64,000 bases of DNA from HK1 sp965221725 (lineage in GTDB: Bacteria > Pseudomonadota > Gammaproteobacteria > HK1): assembly GCA_965221725.1 (NCBI GenBank), contig OZ244909.1, positions 2,170,001 through 2,234,000 on the forward strand, given 5' to 3'. Within the stretch, counting starts at the first letter, position 1, and every line of letters starts with the position of its first letter. The notes beneath the pieces were generated by a model, which had not been told where the DNA came from, ran no database searches, and worked only from the letters and a program-made list of their open reading frames with translations. A program made the position numbers and the translations under genes. This document shows positions 41,257-49,074 of this stretch, piece after piece.

Positions 41257-43312
41257 ACGGAGCGCAAGCAATGAAAGCACGAACGGGCCTATGGGCGAGC
41301 TTGGCCATCGCGGCCAGCGTTGGCCTCGCCGGGTGCGGCGGGTCAAGTGACAACGACGATGACGGCATGATGATGACTTCGCACGCCTGCGACGCAGGAG
41401 CATCCGCAGCGTGTGTCGCTGCACGCCAGGCGGAACTTGATGGCCTTGGTGATGACGCCACCTTGGCCGAACAGCGCGCAGCGCAACAGGCGCTGACTGA
41501 GGCGCAGGACGCGCTTTCTGCCGCCAACGCTGCGACCGCGCGGATGGGCTTGGTCAATGCCGCCGCATGCACAGACGCAACACAGGCTTGCTTGACGGCG
41601 CACGACAACCTGGTTGCCGCCCTGGAGGCTGATATCGCCGCCCTGGAAGGTGATGACGACGCGACGAATGCCCAGCAGAAAGAGGCGCAGGATGCGCTTG
41701 ATGCTGCGCAGGCGAGCCGCGAGGAAGTCAATACGGCATTGAGTGATATGCGTCGAGACACCGCGATCGGAACGGCGGTCACGAACGCCGAAACGGAAGC
41801 AGACAAGCTCGAAGCTGACCGGAGCCCCGAGGCTATCCAGGCTGCCAAGGACGCCATCATGGCTGCCAAGGATGAGATAGCGAAAGGCGATGACGCGGAT
41901 GCCTTCAGCGACGAGATCGAAGCAGCGGAGGGTGCCGTTGCGCGAGCCGAAGCGCGGAACAGCATCGAGGCGGCGATCAAGGCTGCCAAGGATGCCGCCA
42001 GCGGGCTTGCGACTGATTCAAGCGTCAGTGCTGTTACGGCCGCTCAAGCTCTGATCGAGACCGCGAAGATGATGGTCAGCGGTAACGACGATCATCTTTC
42101 GGAGGCAGAAGAGACCGCATACAACGACGAGATCCGGGAATCTGCACAGGTGCCGGTGAATGTCGCCAAGGCTGATAATGACGCTGCCCTAGAGAAACAA
42201 AGGATGGAAGAGGAAGAAGAGCAGAAGAGGCTCGCTGCTGCCGCCAAGAAGATGGGCGAGGATTTGTACAAGGCACTGGGGACGAATGTTAGTAACGCAA
42301 CAACGTTCGCGCTCGCTAACGCTAACTTCCCGGCGCTTTCAGCGACGGGTTTCGATATTACCATCCCTGCGGGCGCGGGAATTCAACTTGGGACCGAAAC
42401 TCAGCGAGGCGAACAGACCCTCGAACCCAAATCCGGCACCGTCGCGACCTTGGGCGGCGACTGGAAGGGCATGGACTTCGCCCTCACCGAGGGCACGGGC
42501 AGTAGTGCGTATACCTCCGACGAGGCGCGGGTATACCACAATCAGGGCGAGCCGAAGCCTGAGCTGCTCATCAGAAATGGCGGACCATTCAATCTTGTAG
42601 CAGGGCAGACGGGGGAAAACGCGGTCAACAATGGTTACTTGGCAAGGGGCGGTACAGCAAACGATGACCTCGTCAATGTATCGGATACGGATCGAGATCT
42701 CGAACTGGTGATGTCCCCTGCCTTCCTGCATCAAGGAACGCAAAATCACCCTGTGCCGAAGGGTCGTGATGGCGTATACGTCGACGGTACCTTCGATGGT
42801 GCACCAGGGACATTTCGTTGCCTGACCGATTGCTCGTCGACCAATGACGGCAAAGGCAGCCCGATCAAGCTAGGTGGGGTGTGGAACTTCGAGCCCGACG
42901 AAAACGCAATGGTCTCGACCCCCGATGGCACTTACCTCTACTTCGGCTGGTGGGTGAGCAAGAACAGCGATAACGAGCCGACGGCGGCCAGTGCATTCGC
43001 GGGTACAGTAGGTAGTGTCCTCGCCGCAAGCACCTCGATCGTTTATGGATGGGGGGGTGGTAATACGCTACCCGGTGCCGATGATGGTCTAACCGGGGCG
43101 GCCACCTACACCGGCGCTGCGGTCGGCAAATACGCCTACCGGGATATCTCAGGAGGCACGGCCCACGGCGGTCACTTCACGGCGAATGCCGAGCTGAAGG
43201 CCAAATTCGGGGCAACTACCGCTGCAGGTAACGGCGTCACCGGCACCATCGACAATTTCATACTGAACGACGGAGCCAATAACGCAGATTGGGAAGTGAC
43301 CCTGAACCGCGC

Positions 43313-43322
43313 CGGTTGGGAT
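43313..43322. repeat. Target-site duplication, left copy
   Basis: CGGTTGGGAT immediately precedes the CAGGG terminus of the insertion sequence; the same ten bases follow the other end at 44554-44563. Identity of the copies suggests a recent insertion. Confidence 0.95.
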
Positions 43323-44553
43323 CAGGGCAAGATCACTAAAATCCCATGTAAATCAGTGCATTCTGTGATCTAATGCCACTCTGGCCAAGGAGAGGAACGT
43401 GATCAGCAATGGACAACAGTGCCCCCGAGGGTCTGATCGAACATTTCTCGAAGTTGGAAGACCCGCGCGTCGACCGGAACAAGAAGCATGAGTTGATTGA
43501 TGTCATCGTGCTGTGCGTGTGCGCGGTGCTCAGTGGGGCCGAAGGTTGGTGCGACATCGAGGAGTTCGGTCGCGCAAAGCTGGACTGGTTACGTCGTTAT
43601 GTCCCGCTGGCCAATGGGGTCCCGGTCGATGACACGATTGCCCGCATCATCTCGGCGTTGTCGGTCAGTGGGTTTCAGGCGTGCTTTCTCAGTTGGATGG
43701 AGGACGTGGTCAAGCTCAGCGACGGTGAGATCATTGCGCTCGATGGCAAGACGCATCGACGCACCCATGATCGCAAGCGAGGGGTGAAGGCGCTGCATAT
43801 GGTCAGTGCCTGGGCGTGTCGCAATGGGGTGGTGCTTGGGCAGGTGAAAACCGACGAGAAGTCGAACGAGATCGTGGCGGTGCCGGAGTTGCTGGAGAAG
43901 CTTCAATTGAAGGGGTGTATCGTGACGCTGGATGCGATGGGGTGCCAACGCGCGATCGCGAAGCAGGTCAAGAAAGGCGGTGGGGATTACGTGTTGGCGC
44001 TGAAGCGCAATCAGCCGGAATTGGAGCGCGAGGTTCGGGCGTATTTCGAGGCGGCGGAGCGGTGCGACTTTGGCGGTTCGGAGATGGGGCACGAGGCGAC
44101 TTGCGACGAAGGTCACGGGCGGATTGAGCACCGGAGCTATTTCTTGTCCACGGACCTTGGTGCGTTGTCGGGTGTCGGGAAGTGGAAGGGACTGAAAGCG
44201 ATGGGAATGGTGGAGTCGGAACGTCATTGTGGAGGGCGTGTCAGTGTTGAGCGGCGCTACTACATCACCTCGCTTGATGACGTGAAGGTGTTTCAACGGG
44301 CGGTGCGTTCACATTGGAGTATCGAGAACGGGTTGCACTGGCGGTTGGACGTGACGTTTCGCGAAGACGCAAGCCGGATTCGTCGAGGCAATGCGCCTCA
44401 CAACATCGGGGTGATTCGTCACATGGCGATGAACCTACTCAAGCGCGAGAAGACGAAAATGAGCTATAGGCGCAAGAGAGTCCGGGCCGCTCTGAACGAT
44501 GCCTTCCGAGATAAGTTGTTGATGGGACAATGACTTTATATGCGGTCACCCTG
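43323..44553 (+). mobile_element. ISAs1-family insertion sequence, complete
   Basis: The 1231-bp element begins CAGGG (43323-43327) and ends CCCTG (44549-44553), with imperfect terminal inverted repeats, and carries one full transposase gene. It is flanked by the identical 10-bp duplication CGGTTGGGAT. Length, terminal bases and duplication size fit the ISAs1 family. Its lower GC compared with neighbours agrees with recent arrival. It interrupts the lipoprotein gene described at 41271-44812. Confidence 0.92.
43409..44533 (+). CDS. ISAs1-family transposase
   Basis: The 374-residue DDE transposase catalyses movement of the element around it. Family features seen are LEDPRVDRNKKHELIDVIVL near the start, VPVDDTIARI, the first catalytic Asp in IALDGKTHRRTHD, the second in CIVTLDAMGCQRAIAKQ, YVLALKRNQP, and the Glu region SHWSIENGLHWRLDVTFRED. 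No frameshift or stop is present, so it may be active. The ATG at 43409 is 86 bases inside the left end of the element. Confidence 0.95.
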   Translation: MDNSAPEGLIEHFSKLEDPRVDRNKKHELIDVIVLCVCAVLSGAEGWCDIEEFGRAKLDWLRRYVPLANGVPVDDTIARIISALSVSGFQACFLSWMEDVVKLSDGEIIALDGKTHRRTHDRKRGVKALHMVSAWACRNGVVLGQVKTDEKSNEIVAVPELLEKLQLKGCIVTLDAMGCQRAIAKQVKKGGGDYVLALKRNQPELEREVRAYFEAAERCDFGGSEMGHEATCDEGHGRIEHRSYFLSTDLGALSGVGKWKGLKAMGMVESERHCGGRVSVERRYYITSLDDVKVFQRAVRSHWSIENGLHWRLDVTFREDASRIRRGNAPHNIGVIRHMAMNLLKREKTKMSYRRKRVRAALNDAFRDKLLMGQ

Positions 44554-44563
44554 CGGTTGGGAT
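44554..44563. repeat. Target-site duplication, right copy
   Basis: CGGTTGGGAT directly after the CCCTG end of the insertion sequence, identical to 43313-43322. Reading from here restores the interrupted lipoprotein frame (GWD-SRGNGM). Confidence 0.95.
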
Positions 44564-44825
44564 AGCAGAGGCAATGGAATGATCGGCTCAGATTCGAATA
44601 ATATGGATGTAAACACAACCTGGTCGATCAACGGCAACGCCGCCGCCAAGTCCGGCACCTGGAGCGGCACGATGTATGACGAGAAGCCGGGGGATGCGCC
44701 GGACGGAGACGGCAGCAACATCCCGACCGTCGTCACCGGCACGTTCTACTCCGAGTTCGGCTCGGAGGGCCGCATGGTCGGTGCGTTCGGAGCCAACCAC
44801 TCCGGTAACTGAGTGGTGTTCCACC

Positions 44826-44853
44826 AGGGGCGCTCCTGCTTCGGAGCGCCCCT
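44826..44853 (+). terminator. Hairpin after the lipoprotein gene
   Basis: AGGGGCGCTCC (44826-44836) and GGAGCGCCCCT (44843-44853) form a perfect 11-bp stem with a six-base TGCTTC loop, 13 bases after the lipoprotein stop. No long T run follows (CCTTCCC), so termination is likely but may be partial or depend on other factors. Confidence 0.65.
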
Positions 44854-44894
44854 CCTTCCCTCTCCCTCACGGCATCGCTGAGGAGCACGCACCG

Positions 44895-45104
44895 ATGGCC
44901 ACCGAGCGCTTCCTGCACATGCGGCTCACTCGGGAAGACTGCGCCCTGCTTGATGCGCTGGTGGACCGGGTGAACCGTGACGATGCACCGCGGGGCGCGA
45001 GGTACCGGCACGTCGGGAAGCCGCGCGACCACCACACCCGAAGCGACGTGGTGCGGCTGGCGATTGCGGAGGCACTGCTCAGGCGCTGCGAGGAGCGCGT
45101 GTAG
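44895..45104 (+). CDS. Small ribbon-helix-helix-like protein
   Basis: The 69-residue product begins MATERFLHMRLTREDCALLD and continues with ALVDRVNRD and HHTRSDVVRLAIAEALLRR. A strand followed by two helices, with the RSDVVRLAI pattern, resembles CopG/ribbon-helix-helix DNA-binding proteins. AGGAG (44881) stands a suitable distance before the ATG. It lies between the lipoprotein and metallopeptidase genes of the island and could regulate them; that is inference. Confidence 0.6.
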   Translation: MATERFLHMRLTREDCALLDALVDRVNRDDAPRGARYRHVGKPRDHHTRSDVVRLAIAEALLRRCEERV

Positions 45105-45312
45105 ACCGCCCCCCGGGCGGTCAAGCCCCTCCAACACAGGGGCGCAGAACCAAATCAGTTCACGGAGTGGGCGGCGGCGTTGCCTCACGGGGATTTCAGA
45201 ATCTTTCGAGGGCGCTCCCAGCGTCGTCGCTCCCTCCACCTCCCTCACCCGCGAGTGACTGCCCCGCCGCCGGCGACCGCGCGGGGGCATCACACCCCAG
45301 GGGCACGTCACC

Positions 45313-46590
45313 ATGCACAAGCTCCGAGGAATATCGCTGTGGACGGCGCTGCTCGGTGTGATGGCGCTGAGCGGCTGCGGCGGCACAGGACCCGTCGCAC
45401 CCGAACCGCAGATACCAGAGCGCCAGACGCCCGAGCCCGAAGCCTACGCCCCCCTCGACTGCCTCGGGACGCCCGGCGTGCGCGCCTGCGCCCGCGACGA
45501 CTACCGCGAAGCGATGGCCCAGGACGGGGGACGCCTCTACGGATGGGGCATCGCTGGACTGCCCACCGTCCTGATTGCGCCGATGTGGGATATCTCGGCG
45601 CGCGAGGAGGCGGTGGTGTGGCGAGCGGTCAACATCATCAATCGGTCGCTGCCGCCTGACCACAAGCTTGTCATCGAGTACAGCGACGGGCGCATCAGCG
45701 GCCCGGAGGTCGGGACCGGCGCCTGGCGGGACCGTCTGCGTGACGGCCACATCTGGGCCGGGTTCGCAGCCTCGAAGCCGTGGACGGGCGACTGTAGCGG
45801 CAGTCAGACTGCGGGGTGTGGAAGCGTCCATATCCCCGGCTCGCGCTTCGCGCGCACCGCCACGAGGGGCGTCGCCCACGTCTACCCAAGCGCGCAGCAG
45901 GACGCGGAGGGCCAAGTCACTGTGATGGTCCACGAACTCCTGCACGCCCTCGGCATCGACGGCCATCCGCAGGATATCCACACCAGCCTCATGAGCTACG
46001 AGCACGACGACTCGGGGAGTCTGGACAACCTCCCGCTCATCGATGCCGCCATGCTCTACGAACTGAATGGCTGGGGGTACTGGAACCGGCGCACGGACTG
46101 GACCCGGAACACGACCATCGAGGGCGTGGAGTTCGGGGCCAGGGTCTATGACCACCGTCATGTCATCCCCTACGTGGATGCAGGCTCGATGTCGCCGCCG
46201 GGCGCCCGCGACCTGTACGGAACTGCCAGCTACAGGGGAAGGTTTCGGGGATTCCGCAGAGCAGTCACGCATGTCAGCGCGGATGTCGATATCACGCTCG
46301 ATTTCCGAACCGACTCAGGGCGCATCACGTTCAGCGACTGGGCGGAGCGCGTGACGGCATGGCGACGGACCGGCGCCCCCGACATCCGCTACGGACTCAC
46401 GCTCGGAGCGCACTGGTTCGCATCGGTCGGACCCGACGGCGACTTCGACGGCAACGGCGCCCCCGACGTCCACGGCGGGCTGTACTCGCACTGGACGTAC
46501 AGTGAACCCACGCAGCCCGATATTGCCGCGGGCACTCTGGAACGCGGGACGCTGGTCGGTGGCTTCGGGGGTGAGCGGGAAGACGACTGA
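45313..46590 (+). CDS. Lipoprotein zinc metallopeptidase
   Basis: The 425-residue product has a lipoprotein signal (MHKLRGISLWTALLGVMALSGC, Cys22). The metzincin-type zinc site is HELLHALGIDGH (residues 207-218), with a Met-turn candidate in TSLMSYEHD. Three Cys pairs (CLGTPGVRAC, CSGSQTAGC and others) suggest a disulfide-stabilised exported domain. The C-terminal part is strand-rich and ends GTLERGTLVGGFGGERED, echoing the ends of the three related proteins. It corresponds to the peptidase at 33.5-35.0 kb, with the same site and position after a helical lipoprotein, but lacks the His-rich segment. The target is unknown. Confidence 0.75.
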   Translation: MHKLRGISLWTALLGVMALSGCGGTGPVAPEPQIPERQTPEPEAYAPLDCLGTPGVRACARDDYREAMAQDGGRLYGWGIAGLPTVLIAPMWDISAREEAVVWRAVNIINRSLPPDHKLVIEYSDGRISGPEVGTGAWRDRLRDGHIWAGFAASKPWTGDCSGSQTAGCGSVHIPGSRFARTATRGVAHVYPSAQQDAEGQVTVMVHELLHALGIDGHPQDIHTSLMSYEHDDSGSLDNLPLIDAAMLYELNGWGYWNRRTDWTRNTTIEGVEFGARVYDHRHVIPYVDAGSMSPPGARDLYGTASYRGRFRGFRRAVTHVSADVDITLDFRTDSGRITFSDWAERVTAWRRTGAPDIRYGLTLGAHWFASVGPDGDFDGNGAPDVHGGLYSHWTYSEPTQPDIAAGTLERGTLVGGFGGEREDD

Positions 46591-46752
46591 CCCGGACAGA
46601 GCCGGGAAGCGGTGCCGGCGCCTCAAAGACCTCAAGGGGTCCTGCGGGCGACTCCGACCGGCATCGCTTCCCCCTTCTCCCACTCTGCCGAGCCACACCA
46701 TCGCGGCGGGAGAGGATCTTCAGAGAATCGACACCTGCTGGTGATTGCCTTC

Positions 46753-46790
46753 GCCCCGGATGGGCTTCAGCGCTCCGGGGCATTCTTTCC
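46753..46790 (+). terminator. Possible terminator after the metallopeptidase gene
   Basis: GCCCCGG (46753-46759) and CCGGGGC (46775-46781) form a 7-bp stem with a 15-base loop, followed by ATTCTTTCC. It lies about 160 bases after the stop. The long loop makes it only a moderate candidate. Confidence 0.4.
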
Positions 46791-46848
46791 CCCGTCTGCC
46801 TTCATCCCCGAGGGAGTGTCCGAGCGTGGATATGCTCAAGAGAAGTGG

Positions 46849-46876
46849 TTATGAGAATGCCCATTCTAGTAACCGG
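46849..46876 (-). repeat. Right arm of 28-bp inverted repeat
   Basis: It is the inverse complement of 41229-41256 at 25 of 28 positions. It closes the 5.65-kb segment that contains the helical lipoprotein, the ribbon-helix-helix-like protein and the metallopeptidase. No obvious target duplication flanks the two arms. The inner AGAATG-CC-CATTCT is a palindrome on its own. Confidence 0.85.
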
Positions 46877-46954
46877 ATCCTCTAACCGGATCCTCGCGTC
46901 CGAGGACCGCCCCTGAGAGCCATCCGGCGGGTCCATACGGCAACCATACGGCAA
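46871..46954. repeat. Short tandem repeats at the island's right end
   Basis: AACCGGATCCTC is repeated at 46871-46882 and 46884-46895 (13-bp period), and CCATACGGCAA at 46933-46943 and 46944-46954. With the inverted-repeat arm and the 62-bp repeat, these fill the 635 bases between the metallopeptidase and eboB, where I see no gene. Confidence 0.7.
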
Positions 46955-46981
46955 CCGGCTCGGGATCCGACACCCAAGGCC

Positions 46982-47043
46982 CGGCAACGCTACAACGCCG
47001 CCGCAATTGGTGTCAACACCCGATTTCGGGCCGATTTCATTCC
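46982..47043. repeat. Dispersed 62-bp repeat, copy B
   Basis: Related to 33392-33453 (about 48 of 62 identical) in the same orientation. It lies between the right inverted-repeat arm and the right 146-bp attachment repeat, inside the island. Its presence also in accessory region A links the two regions. Confidence 0.6.
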
Positions 47044-47218
47044 TATTTCACGTCATGCCCGCACCGAAGCCGGGCCGTGTCGCCTGCATGCGGGAGCCTC
47101 GTACCCGCAAGCGTTGGGAAGGCCGTCCTGCCGCTCTCGCTACACCGTCAAGCGATTGAACGCGCCGGTTGATCTCGCCTCCACGCCCTCGCTCGAACCT
47201 GGAGAATCCGCCCGGGCA

Positions 47219-47364
47219 ATCCGCCCTAATCGATGTAGAGCGACCGGTTCCGGCGCTCGTCGGGCAGCTCGATGCGTGGTTCGCGGCCGCCGCGCAGGAT
47301 CGAGTTCCCTTCGAACAGGGTGCGCTGATCGATGGCGGCGGGCTCCAGCCAGTCGCTCTCCTGC
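47219..47364. repeat. Attachment-type direct repeat, right copy
   Basis: The partner of 38862-39007. It overlaps the 3' end of the intact TatD-like gene (stop at 47226) and so marks the restored target-gene side of the integrated island. The island length measured between the two copies is 8.36 kb. Confidence 0.9.
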
Positions 47365-48149
47365 ATCTGGCCGGACTTGCCGTAGACCTCCAGCGCATGG
47401 GCGTAGCAGACCCGGTGCACCGTCTCCGCCGGCACCCCGGACTCCAGGGCCAGCTTCGCGGTCTTCGCGACCCCGAGGGGCTCGGATATGCCCCAGTCGC
47501 AGGCGGAGTCGACGATGATCCGTTCGGCGCCGTACTGCTTGAGGATCTCCACCATCCGGCGGTTGCCCATCTTGGTGGAGGGATAGATCGAGAAGCCGGC
47601 CCAGTACCCGCGCTGCAAGGTCTCGCCGACCGTCTCTTCGTTGTTGTGGTCGATCACCACCCAGCTCGGGTCCATGCCCATTTCGTCGCAGACATCCATG
47701 CTGCGCGAGGTGCCCCGCTTCTTGTCGCGGTGCGGCGTGTGGATCATGACCGGCAGCTCGAGCTCGCGGGCGAGGGTCAACTGCTGCCGGAAGTACCGGT
47801 CTTCGAGCTCGGTCTGCTCGTCGTAGCCGATCTCGCCGATCGCCACCACGCCCTCCTTGAGCGCGAAGCGCGGGAGCCACTCCATCACGCCCTCGGCCAG
47901 CTCCTCGTTGTTGGCTTCCTTGGAGTTCAACCCGATGGTGCAGTAGTGACGGATGCCGAACTGCCCGGCCCGAAACCGCTCCCAACCGACGATGGTGGAG
48001 AGGTAGTCGACGTAGGTACCGACGAAGGTGCGCGGCTGACCGACCCAGAACGCCGGCTCGATCAAGGCAACGATCCCGGACGCCGCCATTGCCTCGTAGT
48101 CTTCGGTGGTGCGCGAAATCATGTGCGCGTGCGGGTCGATGAGCATCAT
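47226..48149 (-). CDS. eboB: TatD-family metal-dependent hydrolase, EboB-like
   Basis: The 307-residue product has the amidohydrolase metal motif LIDPHAHMISR, GEIGYDEQTE, PVMIHTPHRDKKRG, VVIDHNNEETV and the late VDSACDWG, typical of TatD-like proteins of the Ebo group rather than of TatD nuclease itself. In cyanobacteria and pseudomonads ebo/edb genes encode a still unclear pathway for moving or making a secondary metabolite precursor. It follows eboA by four bases. Two ATGs (48149, 48146) are possible. Its 3' end was used as integration site by the neighbouring island. The usual partners EboC, EboD and EboE are not seen. Confidence 0.8.
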   Translation of the reverse strand: MMLIDPHAHMISRTTEDYEAMAASGIVALIEPAFWVGQPRTFVGTYVDYLSTIVGWERFRAGQFGIRHYCTIGLNSKEANNEELAEGVMEWLPRFALKEGVVAIGEIGYDEQTELEDRYFRQQLTLARELELPVMIHTPHRDKKRGTSRSMDVCDEMGMDPSWVVIDHNNEETVGETLQRGYWAGFSIYPSTKMGNRRMVEILKQYGAERIIVDSACDWGISEPLGVAKTAKLALESGVPAETVHRVCYAHALEVYGKSGQMQESDWLEPAAIDQRTLFEGNSILRGGREPRIELPDERRNRSLYID

Positions 48150-48153
48150 CGGA

Positions 48154-49023
48154 TCAGTCCTCCGCCTCGGGCAGGGTGTGCCAGGTGAGAGTGCCCGCCG
48201 CGATGCGCGCTGCAATGTCGCCGCGGGCCGCCAGGAGCCCGGCCGCGTCGGGCGAGGGGCTGGCGTGCAGGGCGAGCGCGGCGGCCGCCGCCTCCACCGG
48301 CGCCCCGGCGAGGGCCCGACTCAGGTCGTCGAGCGCCACCGCATCCGTCGCGAAAGGGCCGACGCAGCGCCACAGCTCCGGCGAAACGGGACGCCCCGCC
48401 GCCCAGCGCTCGTGGGCGTAATCGCACAGGATGCGGGCAAGCTCCGGATTGGCGCGCGCATCAAGACCGACGATCGGCGCCAGCGTGGTCTCGACGAACA
48501 GCGCCTTCAGGACCATGTGGTTCCAGCGATGCTCGTCGAAGTGGTCGCGCGGGTAGGGGTTGTGATGACAGATCGCCTCGAAGACCGCCCGCATGTTGGA
48601 GCGCAGCCCCTCCCCCACCTCGAACGCCAGGGCTTCGGGCTCCGGATACAGCGGCAGGCCCCGGTAGAGCGCCACCAGCTCCGCGACATCCGCGGTGCGA
48701 CGCAGATCCTTGAACGTCTCCGCGAACGGGCGGCCGCCACGATGGACCAGCAGGGCGGCAACCCGCGCCGCGCCGTCGACACTCCACCCCGACGGATCCC
48801 ACCCCGCGTAGGCGGCAGCGGCGGCGGCTCCGTCCTCCTCGTCCAGCGCCAGGTCCGCCTTCCCGAGCCGGCGCGGCGCCATGCCGAGCACGATGTGCAG
48901 CTCGCGCTCCGCCGCCCCCGCCGCGAGCCGGGCGAGACTCTCCTCGAACCAGGCAGCCTGATCGCCGGCCTGACGCAGAACCCAGGTCCGGAGCAGATCG
49001 ACGGGGGGACTGGATGATGGCAT
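48154..49023 (-). CDS. eboA: EboA-like protein
   Basis: The 289-residue, helix-rich protein shows features I associate with EboA: ELHIVLGMAPRRLGKADLAL in the first third and EAICHHNPYPRDHFDEHRWNHMVLKALFV in the second. There is no signal peptide or membrane segment. It precedes eboB with a four-base gap and is divergent from the phosphatase gene with 51 bases between. The biochemical role of EboA is not known; the pairing with a TatD-like gene supports the family call. Confidence 0.75.
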   Translation of the reverse strand: MPSSSPPVDLLRTWVLRQAGDQAAWFEESLARLAAGAAERELHIVLGMAPRRLGKADLALDEEDGAAAAAAYAGWDPSGWSVDGAARVAALLVHRGGRPFAETFKDLRRTADVAELVALYRGLPLYPEPEALAFEVGEGLRSNMRAVFEAICHHNPYPRDHFDEHRWNHMVLKALFVETTLAPIVGLDARANPELARILCDYAHERWAAGRPVSPELWRCVGPFATDAVALDDLSRALAGAPVEAAAAALALHASPSPDAAGLLAARGDIAARIAAGTLTWHTLPEAED

Positions 49024-49038
49024 GAGGGGGGTCTTTCG

Positions 49039-49068
49039 TTGACGCTCCGCGAGCCGCTTCAGTAGATT
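49039..49068 (+). promoter_or_regulatory. Likely promoter giving a leaderless phosphatase transcript
   Basis: TTGACG (49039-49044) and TAGATT (49063-49068) are separated by 18 bp. The predicted transcription start (about 49075) coincides with the A of the ATG, and no ribosome-binding site precedes it, so the mRNA may be leaderless. The hexamers are visible; the start site is inferred. Confidence 0.5.
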
Positions 49069-49074
49069 CTATAC

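Larger units (their letters stand above)
41271..44812 (+). pseudogene. Helical surface lipoprotein gene interrupted by an ISAs1 element
   Basis: Removing 43323-44553 plus one 10-bp target copy joins codons 1-684 to 83 further codons exactly in frame, giving a 766-residue product. The signal MKARTGLWASLAIAASVGLAGC has a lipobox (LAGC, Cys22). Residues about 35-345 form an Ala/Glu/Lys-rich coiled coil with a Cys pair repeated near its start; the rest is strand-rich, with a conserved YLYFGWW, GVTGTIDNF and, after the junction, TWSGTMYDEK and the terminal GTFYSEFGSEGRMVGAFG. It is related to the lipoprotein at 35.1-36.7 kb. As it stands, translation runs into the element and stops at 43373 after KSVHSVI. 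Confidence 0.85.

Noticed and set aside
41229..46876. Inverted repeats read as ends of the ISAs1 element
   Set aside because: The ISAs1 copy has its own ends and a perfect 10-bp target duplication at 43313-44563; the 28-bp repeats are 2 kb outside it.
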